This document shows, piece by piece, positions 17,204 to 25,108 of a stretch of 64,000 nt of DNA. Position numbers and translations under genes: made by a program. Positions within the stretch are counted from its first letter, which is position 1, and the number at the start of each line of letters is the position of its first letter. The stretch lies in contig NZ_CP044285.1 of assembly GCF_008728635.1 (NCBI RefSeq), positions 3,782,001 to 3,846,000 of the forward strand. The letters run 5' to 3'. The stretch is from Hymenobacter baengnokdamensis. GTDB lineage: Bacteria > Bacteroidota > Bacteroidia > Cytophagales > Hymenobacteraceae. The notes under the pieces are model-generated. The model was not told where the DNA came from. It saw only the letters and a list, made by a program, of their open reading frames with translations, and ran no database searches.

Positions 17204-18982
17204 ATGAAAATACTATATTCTTACCTGCGGCGCTACTGGCCCTTGCTGGTGCTGGCCCTGGTGCTGGCGGCCGTCAACCAGGTTTTCTCGCTGCTCGACC
17301 CGTACTTGTTCCGGCGGCTGGTCGACCATTTTGTACCCCGCAACAGTACGGTGAGCGGGCTGCGACTGGTGCCGTTCTGGCCGTTTTTCCGCGAAGCTAT
17401 CCCCTACATCGGCATGATGCTGGGCGTAGCGATGGTGTCGCGCATTGCCAAGAACTTTCAGGACTACTACGTCAACGTCATTACGCAGCGGCTGGGAGCT
17501 ACCATGTATTCCGACGGCCTGCGCCACTCGCTCGATTTGCCCTACCAGGTATTTGAAGACCAGCGCTCGGGCGAAACGCTGGGCAAGCTCCAGAAGGTGC
17601 GCCTCGACGTGGAGAAGCTGATTCAAAGCTTTGTCAACGTGCTGTTTACGGCGCTCGTGGGCATCATCTTCGTGATGTGGTACGCCATTACGGTGTACTG
17701 GCCCATTGCGCTGGGCTACTTCCTCACCATTCCGCTGCTGGGTATTCTGAGCTTTGCGCTCAGCAAGCGCATCAAGGTGATTCAGAAGACCATTGTGGCC
17801 GAAACCACGGCCCTGGCCGGCTCCACTACCGAGAGCCTGCGCAACATCGAGCTGATTAAAAGCCTCGGCCTGGCCCAGCAGGAAACCCAGCGCCTGAACG
17901 GCATTACCGACAAGATTCTGAAGCTGGAGCTGCGCAAGGTGCGCTACCTGCGCTCACTCTCGTTTGTGCAGGGCACGTTTGTGAACTTATTACGCAATGT
18001 AATAATATTACTCCTTTTATATTTACGGGTTCAGAACCACATCAGCCTGGGCGAGTTTTTCTCGTTCTTTATCTACTCGTTTTCCATCTTCGGGCCCTTG
18101 CAGGAGCTGGGCAGCATCATTGGCACGTACCGCGAAACCGAGATTTCGCTGGGCAACTTCCAGAAGATTCTCGACACCCCGCGCGATGTGAAGCCGGCCC
18201 ACCCGCAGGTGGTAGAGCGCATCGAAACATTAGGGTTTGACGATGTTACCTTCAAGCACCTCACGGCCCCGGCGCCGGCGCTGGCCGGCATCACGTTTGG
18301 CGCGCAGGTGGGCGAAACCATTGCCTTCGTCGGCCCCAGCGGCTCGGGCAAAACCACCCTGGTGAAGCTGCTGGTGGGCCTCTACCCGCCGCTGTCGGGC
18401 CGGATTCTCTACAACGGCATCCCAAGCACCGAAGTAGACCTCGACCAGCTGCGCGAGCAGGTCGGCTTCGTGACCCAGGACACCCAGCTTTTTGCCGGCA
18501 CCATCCGCGAAAACCTGCTTTTTGTGGCCCCGCACGCCACCGATGCCGAGTGCCTGCACGCCCTGCACCAGGCGGCGGCCGATACCCTGCTGGCCCGCGC
18601 CCCCAAGGGCCTTGATACGGTACTGGGCGAGGGCGGCGTGAAAGTGAGCGGCGGCGAAAAGCAGCGCCTCAGCATTGCCCGCGCCCTGCTGCGCCACCCC
18701 ACCCTGCTGGTGTTCGACGAAGCCACCTCGGCCCTCGACTCGCTCACGGAAGAGGAAATCGGCCGCACGGTGCGCGAGCTCTCGGGCTCGCGCCAGCACA
18801 TCACGGTGCTCATCGCCCACCGCCTCAGCACGGTGCTGCACGCCGACCGCATCTTCGTGCTGGAGCGCGGCCGGGTGGCCGAAGCCGGCCGCCACGACGA
18901 GCTGCTGGCCCAAAAAGGCCTCTACTACGCCATGTGGCGCCAGCAGATTGGCGAGCGCAAGGAAGTAGCCGTGGCAGGCTAA
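17204..18982 (+). CDS. ABC exporter (fused membrane and ATPase domains)
   Basis: 592 residues: type I exporter transmembrane domain with six helices (about residues 10-320), then the ATPase. Nucleotide-binding motifs: Walker A GPSGSGKTTL, Q-loop region FVTQDTQLFAGTIRENLLF, signature VSGGEKQRLSIARALL, Walker B LLVFDEATSALDS and H-loop VLIAHRLSTV. It should work as a homodimer because no partner half-transporter is adjacent. Lipid, peptide or drug export are all possible. The stop codon TAA ends one base before the first family B repeat. Confidence 0.94.
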   Translation: MKILYSYLRRYWPLLVLALVLAAVNQVFSLLDPYLFRRLVDHFVPRNSTVSGLRLVPFWPFFREAIPYIGMMLGVAMVSRIAKNFQDYYVNVITQRLGATMYSDGLRHSLDLPYQVFEDQRSGETLGKLQKVRLDVEKLIQSFVNVLFTALVGIIFVMWYAITVYWPIALGYFLTIPLLGILSFALSKRIKVIQKTIVAETTALAGSTTESLRNIELIKSLGLAQQETQRLNGITDKILKLELRKVRYLRSLSFVQGTFVNLLRNVIILLLLYLRVQNHISLGEFFSFFIYSFSIFGPLQELGSIIGTYRETEISLGNFQKILDTPRDVKPAHPQVVERIETLGFDDVTFKHLTAPAPALAGITFGAQVGETIAFVGPSGSGKTTLVKLLVGLYPPLSGRILYNGIPSTEVDLDQLREQVGFVTQDTQLFAGTIRENLLFVAPHATDAECLHALHQAAADTLLARAPKGLDTVLGEGGVKVSGGEKQRLSIARALLRHPTLLVFDEATSALDSLTEEEIGRTVRELSGSRQHITVLIAHRLSTVLHADRIFVLERGRVAEAGRHDELLAQKGLYYAMWRQQIGERKEVAVAG

Positions 18983-19185
18983 GTAGCGTGGACGCTGCGA
19001 GTCCGCGCGGGGAAGGTAGCGTGGACTCTGTGAGTCCGCGCGTTGAACGATTAATAAAAGGCCCACGCGCGGACTCACAGAGTCCACGCTACAGCCGGCG
19101 CCAGGAAGTAGCGTGGACGCTGCGAGTCCGCGCGTTAGAACGTTGCTTAATGATACCACGCGCGGACTCGCAGCGTCCACGCTAC
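18983..19185. repeat. Cluster of five GTAGCGTGGAC repeats (family B), two inverted pairs plus one single
   Basis: A 27-base unit beginning GTAGCGTGGAC and ending GAGTCCGCGCG occurs at 18983-19009 (+), 19016-19042 (+), 19066-19092 (-), 19108-19134 (+) and 19159-19185 (-). Copies 2/3 and 4/5 form perfect 27-bp hairpins with loops of about 23 bases. Copies 2 and 3 share the inner variant TCTGTGA, whereas 1, 4 and 5 have GCTGCGA, so the arms vary together. Each inverted pair is followed by ACAGCCGGCGC. The cluster separates the ABC exporter from the type IIG gene. Confidence 0.92.
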
Positions 19186-19210
19186 AGCCGGCGCGGTATC
19201 TTGCGGCCCT

Positions 19211-22200
19211 ATGCAGCTCAAGCCGCTTTTACCTTCCCAGGCTCTCGACCTGGCCTACCGCCGCCAGAAAGTAACCCGCCCGGCCCTCACTGCCTTCGAG
19301 CAGGCGCGCCGCCAGCTGCTCACCGAGCTCGATGCCCAGCAGGATGAGGCCGACATTGCCGAGCCGCTGCGGCGGTTTTTGCGGGCGGTGGGCTTCGCCA
19401 ACTTCATCAACTCGCGCAAGAAGCGCGACCTGGTGCTGCACAGCGGCCCCGACGCGGCCGACCCGCTCGCCATCATCTTCGAGCTCAAGCACCAGAAAAA
19501 CAAGGCGGAGATGGTGCAGCGCGGCAACCTCAACCGCAAGGCGCTGCACGAGCTGCTGCTCTACTACTTCCAGGAGCGCAGCTCCGAGCAGCAGGCGCTG
19601 GAGCTGCGCCAGCTCGTTATCACCACTGGCTACGAGTGGTTTATCTTCGACGCCCACGAGTTTCACCGGGTGTTCTGGAAGAACGCCGAGCTGCGCGCCT
19701 TCTTCCAGAAGCACAAGCAGGGCCAGACCACGGCCGGCGATACCAGCTTCTTTTACCAGACCGTGAAGGAGCTGCTGGACAAGACGGACACCGAAATCCG
19801 CTTTACCCACCTCGACCTCGACCCGCGCGACGACAAGGGCCAGCGCCGCGAGCTGGGCGAGCGGGCCTTGCTGTGGCTGAGCAAGCTGTTTTCGGCCCCG
19901 CACCTGCTCAAGGAGCCGTTTGCGCAGGATGCCAACACCCTCAACCGGGCGTTTTACGAGGAATTGCTCTACCTCATGGGCCTCGAAGAGGTGAAGGACA
20001 AGGGCCGCAAGCTCATTCAGCGCTGCGCGCCCGAGCGGCGGCAGCGGGGCTCGCTGCTCGAAAACACGCTGGTGCAGCTGCGCGCCGAAGACATGCTGCG
20101 CAACCTGCCGCCCGCCGAGCTGGCCAGCTACGGCGACGCGCCCGCCGCCCAGGCCGAGGGCGTGGCCCTGGCCCTGGGCCTGACCTGGGTGAGCCGCCTC
20201 TTGTTTCTGAAGCTGCTGGAGGGCCAGCTGCGCCGCTACCACGCGCCCCACGATGCGCCGTTTCGCTTTCTCGACCCCGGCCAGCTCCAGGAGTACGACC
20301 AGCTCAACCTGCTCTTTTACCGGGTGCTGAACCGGCCGCCGCACGAGCGCGAGGAGCCCGAGGCCCGGCTCTACCGCACCGTGCCCTACCTCAACTCGTC
20401 GCTGTTTGAGCCCAGCGCCCTGGAGCGCCTGACGCTGCGCATCAGTGGGCTCGACGACCGCCTGGCGCTGCCGCTGCTGGGCGGCGGCAAAAGCCGGCGC
20501 TCGGTGCTGCGCCAGGAAGCCGGGGCCGCCGCCCCGGCCGCCCTCACCTACCTGCTGCGCTTTCTCGATGCCTACGACTTTGCCTCGGAGGGCGAGGAAG
20601 GCGTGCAGGACGACGACCGGCCCCTGATTTCGGCGGCCGTGCTGGGGCTCATCTTTGAGAAGATAAACGGCTACCGCGATGGCTCGTTCTACACCCCCGG
20701 CTTCATTACCATGTACATGTGCCGGCACTCGCTGCGCCGGGCGGTGGTGCGCCACTTCAACGAGCGCTTCGGGCTGAGCGCCGCCGACGTGGCCGAGCTG
20801 CGCGAGCGCCTCGACGACCAGCCCCAGCGCCGGCCCGAGTTCAGCGCCGCCTTCAACGAGCTGCGCGTGTGCGACCCGGCCGTGGGCAGCGGCCACTTTC
20901 TGGTAAGTGCCCTCAACGAGCTGCTGGCCATCAAGAGCGAGCTGCACCTGCTGCTCGACGAGGCCGGCAAGCGCCTGCGCTACACCCTCACCGTGGCCCG
21001 CGACGAGCTGGCCATCACCGACGACGAGGACCTCGACACGCTGGTGCAGTACCGCGCCACCTACCACGACGACGGCGGCCCCAGCCCCACCCGCCAGGTG
21101 AGCCGCCAGCACACGCGCCTGCAAAGCGCCCTGTTTCGGGAAAAGCGCCAGCTCATCGAGCACTGCCTGTACGGCGTAGACCTCAACCCCAACTCGGTGC
21201 GCATCTGCCGGCTGCGCCTCTGGATTGAGCTGCTCAAGCACGCCTACTACACGCCCGAAAGCGACTTCCGGGAGCTGGAAACGCTGCCCAACCTCGACCT
21301 CAACGTGCGGGCCGGCAACTCGCTCATCGGCCGCTTTGCCCTTACCGACGACCTTACCGACGTGTTTCGGCGCAAAGACACCTCGGTAGCGGCCTACCGC
21401 CGCGCCTTCGGGCAGTTTTTCTCGGCCAGAGGGCGCGAGGCCAAGCAGGAATTGCAGGATTTCCTGGCCCGCCTCAAGGAGCAGTTCTCCACCGCCATTC
21501 AGCGCCACGACCCGCTGCTCAAGCGCATTGCGCGGGTGAAGGACGACCTGCTGCGCGTGGAGCTCGACCAGAAGCCCGACCTGTTTGGCAAAACCCAGCT
21601 CGGCGAGGAAGACGCCTGGGCCCGGCGCACCAGCCTGCAGCTCACCCTCGACAAGCTCGAAGCCGAGCGCCAGCTGCGCGAGCAGGGTGCCCTCTACCGC
21701 GATGCCTTCGAGTGGCGCTTCGAGTTTCCGGAGATTCTGGACGCGGCCGGCGCCTTTCGGGGGTTCGATGTGGTGATTGGGAACCCGCCGTATATCCGGC
21801 AGGAGGAATTACCCGCCGCCCTCAAGGGCTACCTCAAAACCCACTACGACACCACGGCCGGCACCGCCGACCTCTACGTGTACTTCTACGAGCTGGGCCT
21901 GCGCCTGCTGGCTCCCGGCGGCGAGCTTAGCTTCATCACCAACAACAAGTGGCTGCGCGCCGGCTACGGCCAGGCCCTGCGCCGCTACCTGTTGCGCCCC
22001 GAGCACCAGCTCGTCGAGCTGCTTGATTTCGGCGACCTGCCCGTGTTTCCGGAGGCTACTACCTACCCCAATATCCTGAGCGTGCGCCGCGCCCCGGCCA
22101 GCTCCAGCGTGCGCGTGGCCGAGCTTACGGCCCTGCCCCCCGACCCCAGCCACTTTGCCGACAGCGTGGCCCTGGCCGCTACCGACATGCCCACCGCCCG

Positions 22201-23050
22201 CCTCTCGGCCGATGCCTGGAGCCTCGCCGCCGCCGACCAACAGGCGCTGCTGGAAAAACTGCGGCTAGCGGGGAAACCGCTGAAGAAGTATGTGGACGGA
22301 AAAATTTATTATGGCATTAAAACCGGCTACAATGAAGCCTTTGTAATTGACGCCGCTACACGAGAAAAATTAATTTCTGAGGATGCAAAATCAGCGGAAA
22401 TTATTAAGCCGTTTTTGGCAGGCAGAGATGTTAAACGTTATCAGCAACCAAAATCTGATAAGTATTTAATTTTCACACAACGGGGCATAAAGGTTGAATC
22501 GTACCCCGCAATCTTGGCTCATCTTGAAAGTTTCAGAGAAGGATTAGAACCAATGCCTAGGGGTTGGAACGGTAAAAATTGGCCTGGGCGCAAAGCAGGC
22601 ACTTACAAATGGTTTGAAATCCAGGACAGCATTGATTACAAAATTGAATTTGAAAAGAAGAAAATAATAATTGCTGCATTTTCTCAACGTGCACCTTATG
22701 CGTTTGATGAGCAGAATTTCTATTCGAATGACAAAACGACAATTGTCCCAACAGATGACTTATTCTTGCTAGGGTGTTTAAATTCTTCAGCTGTTGATTT
22801 CTATTTCAAATCTATTGCTTCCACCAAAGCGAACGGCTATTTTGAATATAAACCAGTTTACCTTTCCCAACTTCCCATCCCGCCCGCCACGCCCGAGCAG
22901 CAGGCGGCGATAGCGGGGCTGGTAGAGCAGGTGCTGGCCGCCAAAGCCGCCGCGCCCGCCGCCGACACCCAGGCCCTGGAGCAGCAAATCGACGCCGCCG
23001 TGGCCGCCCTCTACGGCCTCACGGCGGCGGAGGTGGCGCTGCTGGGCTAG
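19211..23050 (+). CDS. Type IIG restriction enzyme / DNA methyltransferase (Eco57I-like)
   Basis: 1279 residues, a single-chain restriction-modification enzyme. N-terminal nuclease candidate: D73 and E91-L-K93 (RDLVLHS...IIFELKHQ) fit a PD-(D/E)XK site. The adenine methyltransferase core has motif I DPAVGSGHF at residues 555-563 and the catalytic motif IV NPPY at 858-861, preceded by YGVDLNPNSVRICRLRLW and LRAGNSLIG-type motifs. The C-terminal target-recognition region (about residues 1025-1220) precedes a helical end with LPIPPATPEQQAAIAGLVEQ. DNA for that region (about 22290-22870) is strikingly AT-rich against GC-rich flanks, suggesting the specificity domain was exchanged. Start ATG at 19211 follows a weak -7-like TATCTTGC. 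It cuts and methylates DNA as one protein, so no separate partner is expected; none is adjacent. Confidence 0.9.
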   Translation: MQLKPLLPSQALDLAYRRQKVTRPALTAFEQARRQLLTELDAQQDEADIAEPLRRFLRAVGFANFINSRKKRDLVLHSGPDAADPLAIIFELKHQKNKAEMVQRGNLNRKALHELLLYYFQERSSEQQALELRQLVITTGYEWFIFDAHEFHRVFWKNAELRAFFQKHKQGQTTAGDTSFFYQTVKELLDKTDTEIRFTHLDLDPRDDKGQRRELGERALLWLSKLFSAPHLLKEPFAQDANTLNRAFYEELLYLMGLEEVKDKGRKLIQRCAPERRQRGSLLENTLVQLRAEDMLRNLPPAELASYGDAPAAQAEGVALALGLTWVSRLLFLKLLEGQLRRYHAPHDAPFRFLDPGQLQEYDQLNLLFYRVLNRPPHEREEPEARLYRTVPYLNSSLFEPSALERLTLRISGLDDRLALPLLGGGKSRRSVLRQEAGAAAPAALTYLLRFLDAYDFASEGEEGVQDDDRPLISAAVLGLIFEKINGYRDGSFYTPGFITMYMCRHSLRRAVVRHFNERFGLSAADVAELRERLDDQPQRRPEFSAAFNELRVCDPAVGSGHFLVSALNELLAIKSELHLLLDEAGKRLRYTLTVARDELAITDDEDLDTLVQYRATYHDDGGPSPTRQVSRQHTRLQSALFREKRQLIEHCLYGVDLNPNSVRICRLRLWIELLKHAYYTPESDFRELETLPNLDLNVRAGNSLIGRFALTDDLTDVFRRKDTSVAAYRRAFGQFFSARGREAKQELQDFLARLKEQFSTAIQRHDPLLKRIARVKDDLLRVELDQKPDLFGKTQLGEEDAWARRTSLQLTLDKLEAERQLREQGALYRDAFEWRFEFPEILDAAGAFRGFDVVIGNPPYIRQEELPAALKGYLKTHYDTTAGTADLYVYFYELGLRLLAPGGELSFITNNKWLRAGYGQALRRYLLRPEHQLVELLDFGDLPVFPEATTYPNILSVRRAPASSSVRVAELTALPPDPSHFADSVALAATDMPTARLSADAWSLAAADQQALLEKLRLAGKPLKKYVDGKIYYGIKTGYNEAFVIDAATREKLISEDAKSAEIIKPFLAGRDVKRYQQPKSDKYLIFTQRGIKVESYPAILAHLESFREGLEPMPRGWNGKNWPGRKAGTYKWFEIQDSIDYKIEFEKKKIIIAAFSQRAPYAFDEQNFYSNDKTTIVPTDDLFLLGCLNSSAVDFYFKSIASTKANGYFEYKPVYLSQLPIPPATPEQQAAIAGLVEQVLAAKAAAPAADTQALEQQIDAAVAALYGLTAAEVALLG

Positions 23051-23074
23051 GCAGCCCCTAGGGATAAGTACACC

Positions 23075-23195
23075 AAAAAAAGAACGTCAGGCTCATCTGG
23101 CGTCCGCTTGTCGAAGCATCTCTACCGAACGAACCTAGCGGCGCGGTAGAGATGCTTCGACAAGCGGACGCCAGATGAGCATGACGTTCTTTTTT
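23075..23195. repeat. Dispersed palindromic repeat, family A, long inverted pair (copy 3)
   Basis: About 52 bases of nearly perfect inverted repeat: arms begin AAAAAAAGAACGTC at 23075 and end GACGTTCTTTTTT at 23195, with inner arms running through CTCATCTGGCGTCCGCTTG and its complement, and a loop near 23137-23150. The right half equals the single unit at 5681-5734 apart from small changes. It lies between convergent genes and ends in Ts on both strands, so it should terminate both. Confidence 0.93.
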
Positions 23196-23208
23196 GACTT
23201 GAAGCCCC

Positions 23209-24114
23209 CTACTTGTCGCCAATCATCAGCTGCGCCCCGTTGCCCTTGCCCATGATGATGACTTTGGCATTGGGCGAGAGCGCGATGGCCTGCTGGGCCT
23301 TGATGCTTTCGTACTGCAAGAGTTTGTCGCTGAGCTCGGTGTTCACGATGCGCTGGTAGTCGGCAATACCCTGGGCCTCCACGCGCTTACGCTCGGCTTC
23401 CTGCTTTTCCTTTTGCAGCACGAACTGCATTTTCTGGGCATCCTGCTCGGCCGAAATCTTGCTTTCGATGCTGGCCTTCACCGACTGCGGCAGCTGGATG
23501 TTGCGAATCAGCAGCTGGTCGAGGCGCAGGCCGTTGGCCCGGAAATCCTTCTCGATGGCCGCCAGAATGCGGGCCTGAAACTCCTCGCGCCGGGTCGAGT
23601 ACAGCGCCACCGCGTCGTAGTACACGGCGTTGTCGCGGATGCGGGTGCGCGAGATGGCCCGTACGATTTTCTCCTGGTAGTCCTCCCCGATGGTTTCGAG
23701 GATGCGCGGCGCCTGCTCGGGCACCACGTGGTAGAGCACGGTCAGGTCGATAACGACCTCCAGCCCATCGGCCGACAGCACCCGGATGGCATCGTCGCCG
23801 GCCTGCTGCCCCTCGTTCTTCACCGCCGACATGGTATAGTTCTGGGTGCGGGTATCGAAGCGGGTAATATCTACCAGCGGGTTTACCACGCTCAGGCCGG
23901 GCGGCAGCACCCGGCGCTGCACCTGCCCAAACAGCGTTTGCACGCCCACTTGGCCCACGCCCACCTGCACTATTGTGCTGGAGGCCACGCCCAGCAGCAG
24001 CAGCCCGCCGCCCAGCAGCAGCAACATCCCGCGCCACCGCCCAAAGCTATCAGAATAGCGGCTGGCATTGAGGCCCACGATTAGCACGATAACACCCAGA
24101 AAGATAAGCAGCAT
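23209..24114 (-). CDS. Prohibitin/SPFH (band 7) family membrane protein
   Basis: 301 residues. Two hydrophobic stretches at the N-terminus (about 1-15 and 30-48) anchor the protein; the SPFH domain runs from STIVQVGVGQVGVQTLFGQV through VVIDLTVLYHVVPEQAPRIL and IRDNAVYYDAVALYSTRREE, followed by a long charged coiled coil (QKEKQEAERKRVEAQGIADY). Such proteins form large membrane rings and act as scaffolds or protease regulators; here no FtsH gene is adjacent. Monocistronic, convergent with the type IIG gene and divergent from the glycosyltransferase. Confidence 0.93.
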   Translation of the reverse strand: MLLIFLGVIVLIVGLNASRYSDSFGRWRGMLLLLGGGLLLLGVASSTIVQVGVGQVGVQTLFGQVQRRVLPPGLSVVNPLVDITRFDTRTQNYTMSAVKNEGQQAGDDAIRVLSADGLEVVIDLTVLYHVVPEQAPRILETIGEDYQEKIVRAISRTRIRDNAVYYDAVALYSTRREEFQARILAAIEKDFRANGLRLDQLLIRNIQLPQSVKASIESKISAEQDAQKMQFVLQKEKQEAERKRVEAQGIADYQRIVNTELSDKLLQYESIKAQQAIALSPNAKVIIMGKGNGAQLMIGDK

Positions 24115-24289
24115 AAGGCGGGAGGAAAGTAGGAAAAGAGTAGCCGGCTGGCGGGTTCCAGGCGCCTGCTCCTTAAAGGTACGCCCGCGCCCCGCCGTTC
24201 AGCTTTTAATCGCGGCGGCCGGTCGGCTCATTACACCCAGGGGCGGCGCGGGCGCAACTTTTCGGCCCCGCATCCCGAAAGAAGCAGCT

Positions 24290-25051
24290 ATGCATTTTTC
24301 CGTTATCACCCCCACCCACCAGCGCCACAACCTGCTGCCCGAAACCGTAGCCAGCGTGCGCGCCAGCATCAGCGCCCCCCTCGATTTCTCGTTTGAGCAC
24401 CTGCTCTATGACAATGGCTCGCACGATGGCACCGCCGCCTACCTGCGCGAGGCAGCCGCGCAGCCCGGCCCGCCGCTGCGCCACTGGCACGATGCGGCCC
24501 GTTGCCGGCCCGGCTTTGCCCGCAATCAGCTGAGCGCGCAGGCCCCGGCCCACGCCTGGCTTGTGCCCCTCGACGACGACGACCTGCTGCTGCAGCGCAC
24601 CCTCTACCACTACGCCGCCCAGATTGCGGCCAATCCCGACCGCCCCTGGCTGGTAGCCGATTTTTTGCGCGTGGATGAGCACGGCCGCTACCTGCCCGGC
24701 GAAGACTATTACGCCTGGCAGTTCGACTCGCCCACGGCCATGCTGCAGGCCATTTTCCGGGCCGAGCACTTCATTCAGGGCAACGTGTGCTACACCAAGG
24801 CACTACTTGATGAGGTAGGCGGCTACGACGCCGAGCTGGCCATGGCCGAAGACCTGGACCTCTACGTGCGCTTTTTGCTGGCCGGGCACCTGCCCGTGGT
24901 GTGCCCGCACTACAGCCACCTGCACCGCTTTCATGCCCACAATACCAGCCAGGGCGTCGATGCCGCCCGGCACAATGCCGACCTGCGGGTTATTTATGAG
25001 AGATATGCCAGGCAGCTCAGCCAGCTTGGCGTGCCGGAACCGGGCCGGTAG
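24290..25051 (+). CDS. Family 2 glycosyltransferase
   Basis: 253 residues from the ATG at 24290-24292, which follows the purine-rich GAAAGAAGCAGCT; the frame extends upstream but the GT2 fold begins at MHFSVITPTHQRHNLLPETV. The nucleotide-sugar/metal-binding DxD element is LVPLDDDDLLL; the acceptor-side region has GNVCYTKALLDEVGGYDAEL and MAEDLDLYVRFLLAG, typical of inverting GT-A enzymes. Cytoplasmic or peripheral membrane enzyme adding sugars to a glycan; substrate unknown. It stands alone between divergent SPFH gene and the downstream phosphoesterase gene. Confidence 0.9.
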   Translation: MHFSVITPTHQRHNLLPETVASVRASISAPLDFSFEHLLYDNGSHDGTAAYLREAAAQPGPPLRHWHDAARCRPGFARNQLSAQAPAHAWLVPLDDDDLLLQRTLYHYAAQIAANPDRPWLVADFLRVDEHGRYLPGEDYYAWQFDSPTAMLQAIFRAEHFIQGNVCYTKALLDEVGGYDAELAMAEDLDLYVRFLLAGHLPVVCPHYSHLHRFHAHNTSQGVDAARHNADLRVIYERYARQLSQLGVPEPGR

Positions 25052-25108
25052 CAGCTACTCCCAACAGCCGGCTTATTTCTACGTAAGCGCTACACTAATC
25101 CTTCACGT

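Noticed and set aside
18983..19185. CRISPR array
   Set aside because: Copies alternate in orientation, spacers are short (6-24 bases), and units pair as hairpins; not a regularly spaced direct repeat.
18934..19347. Plus-strand ORF across the family B repeats
   Set aside because: It runs through palindromic repeats and overlaps both flanking genes; no coding character.
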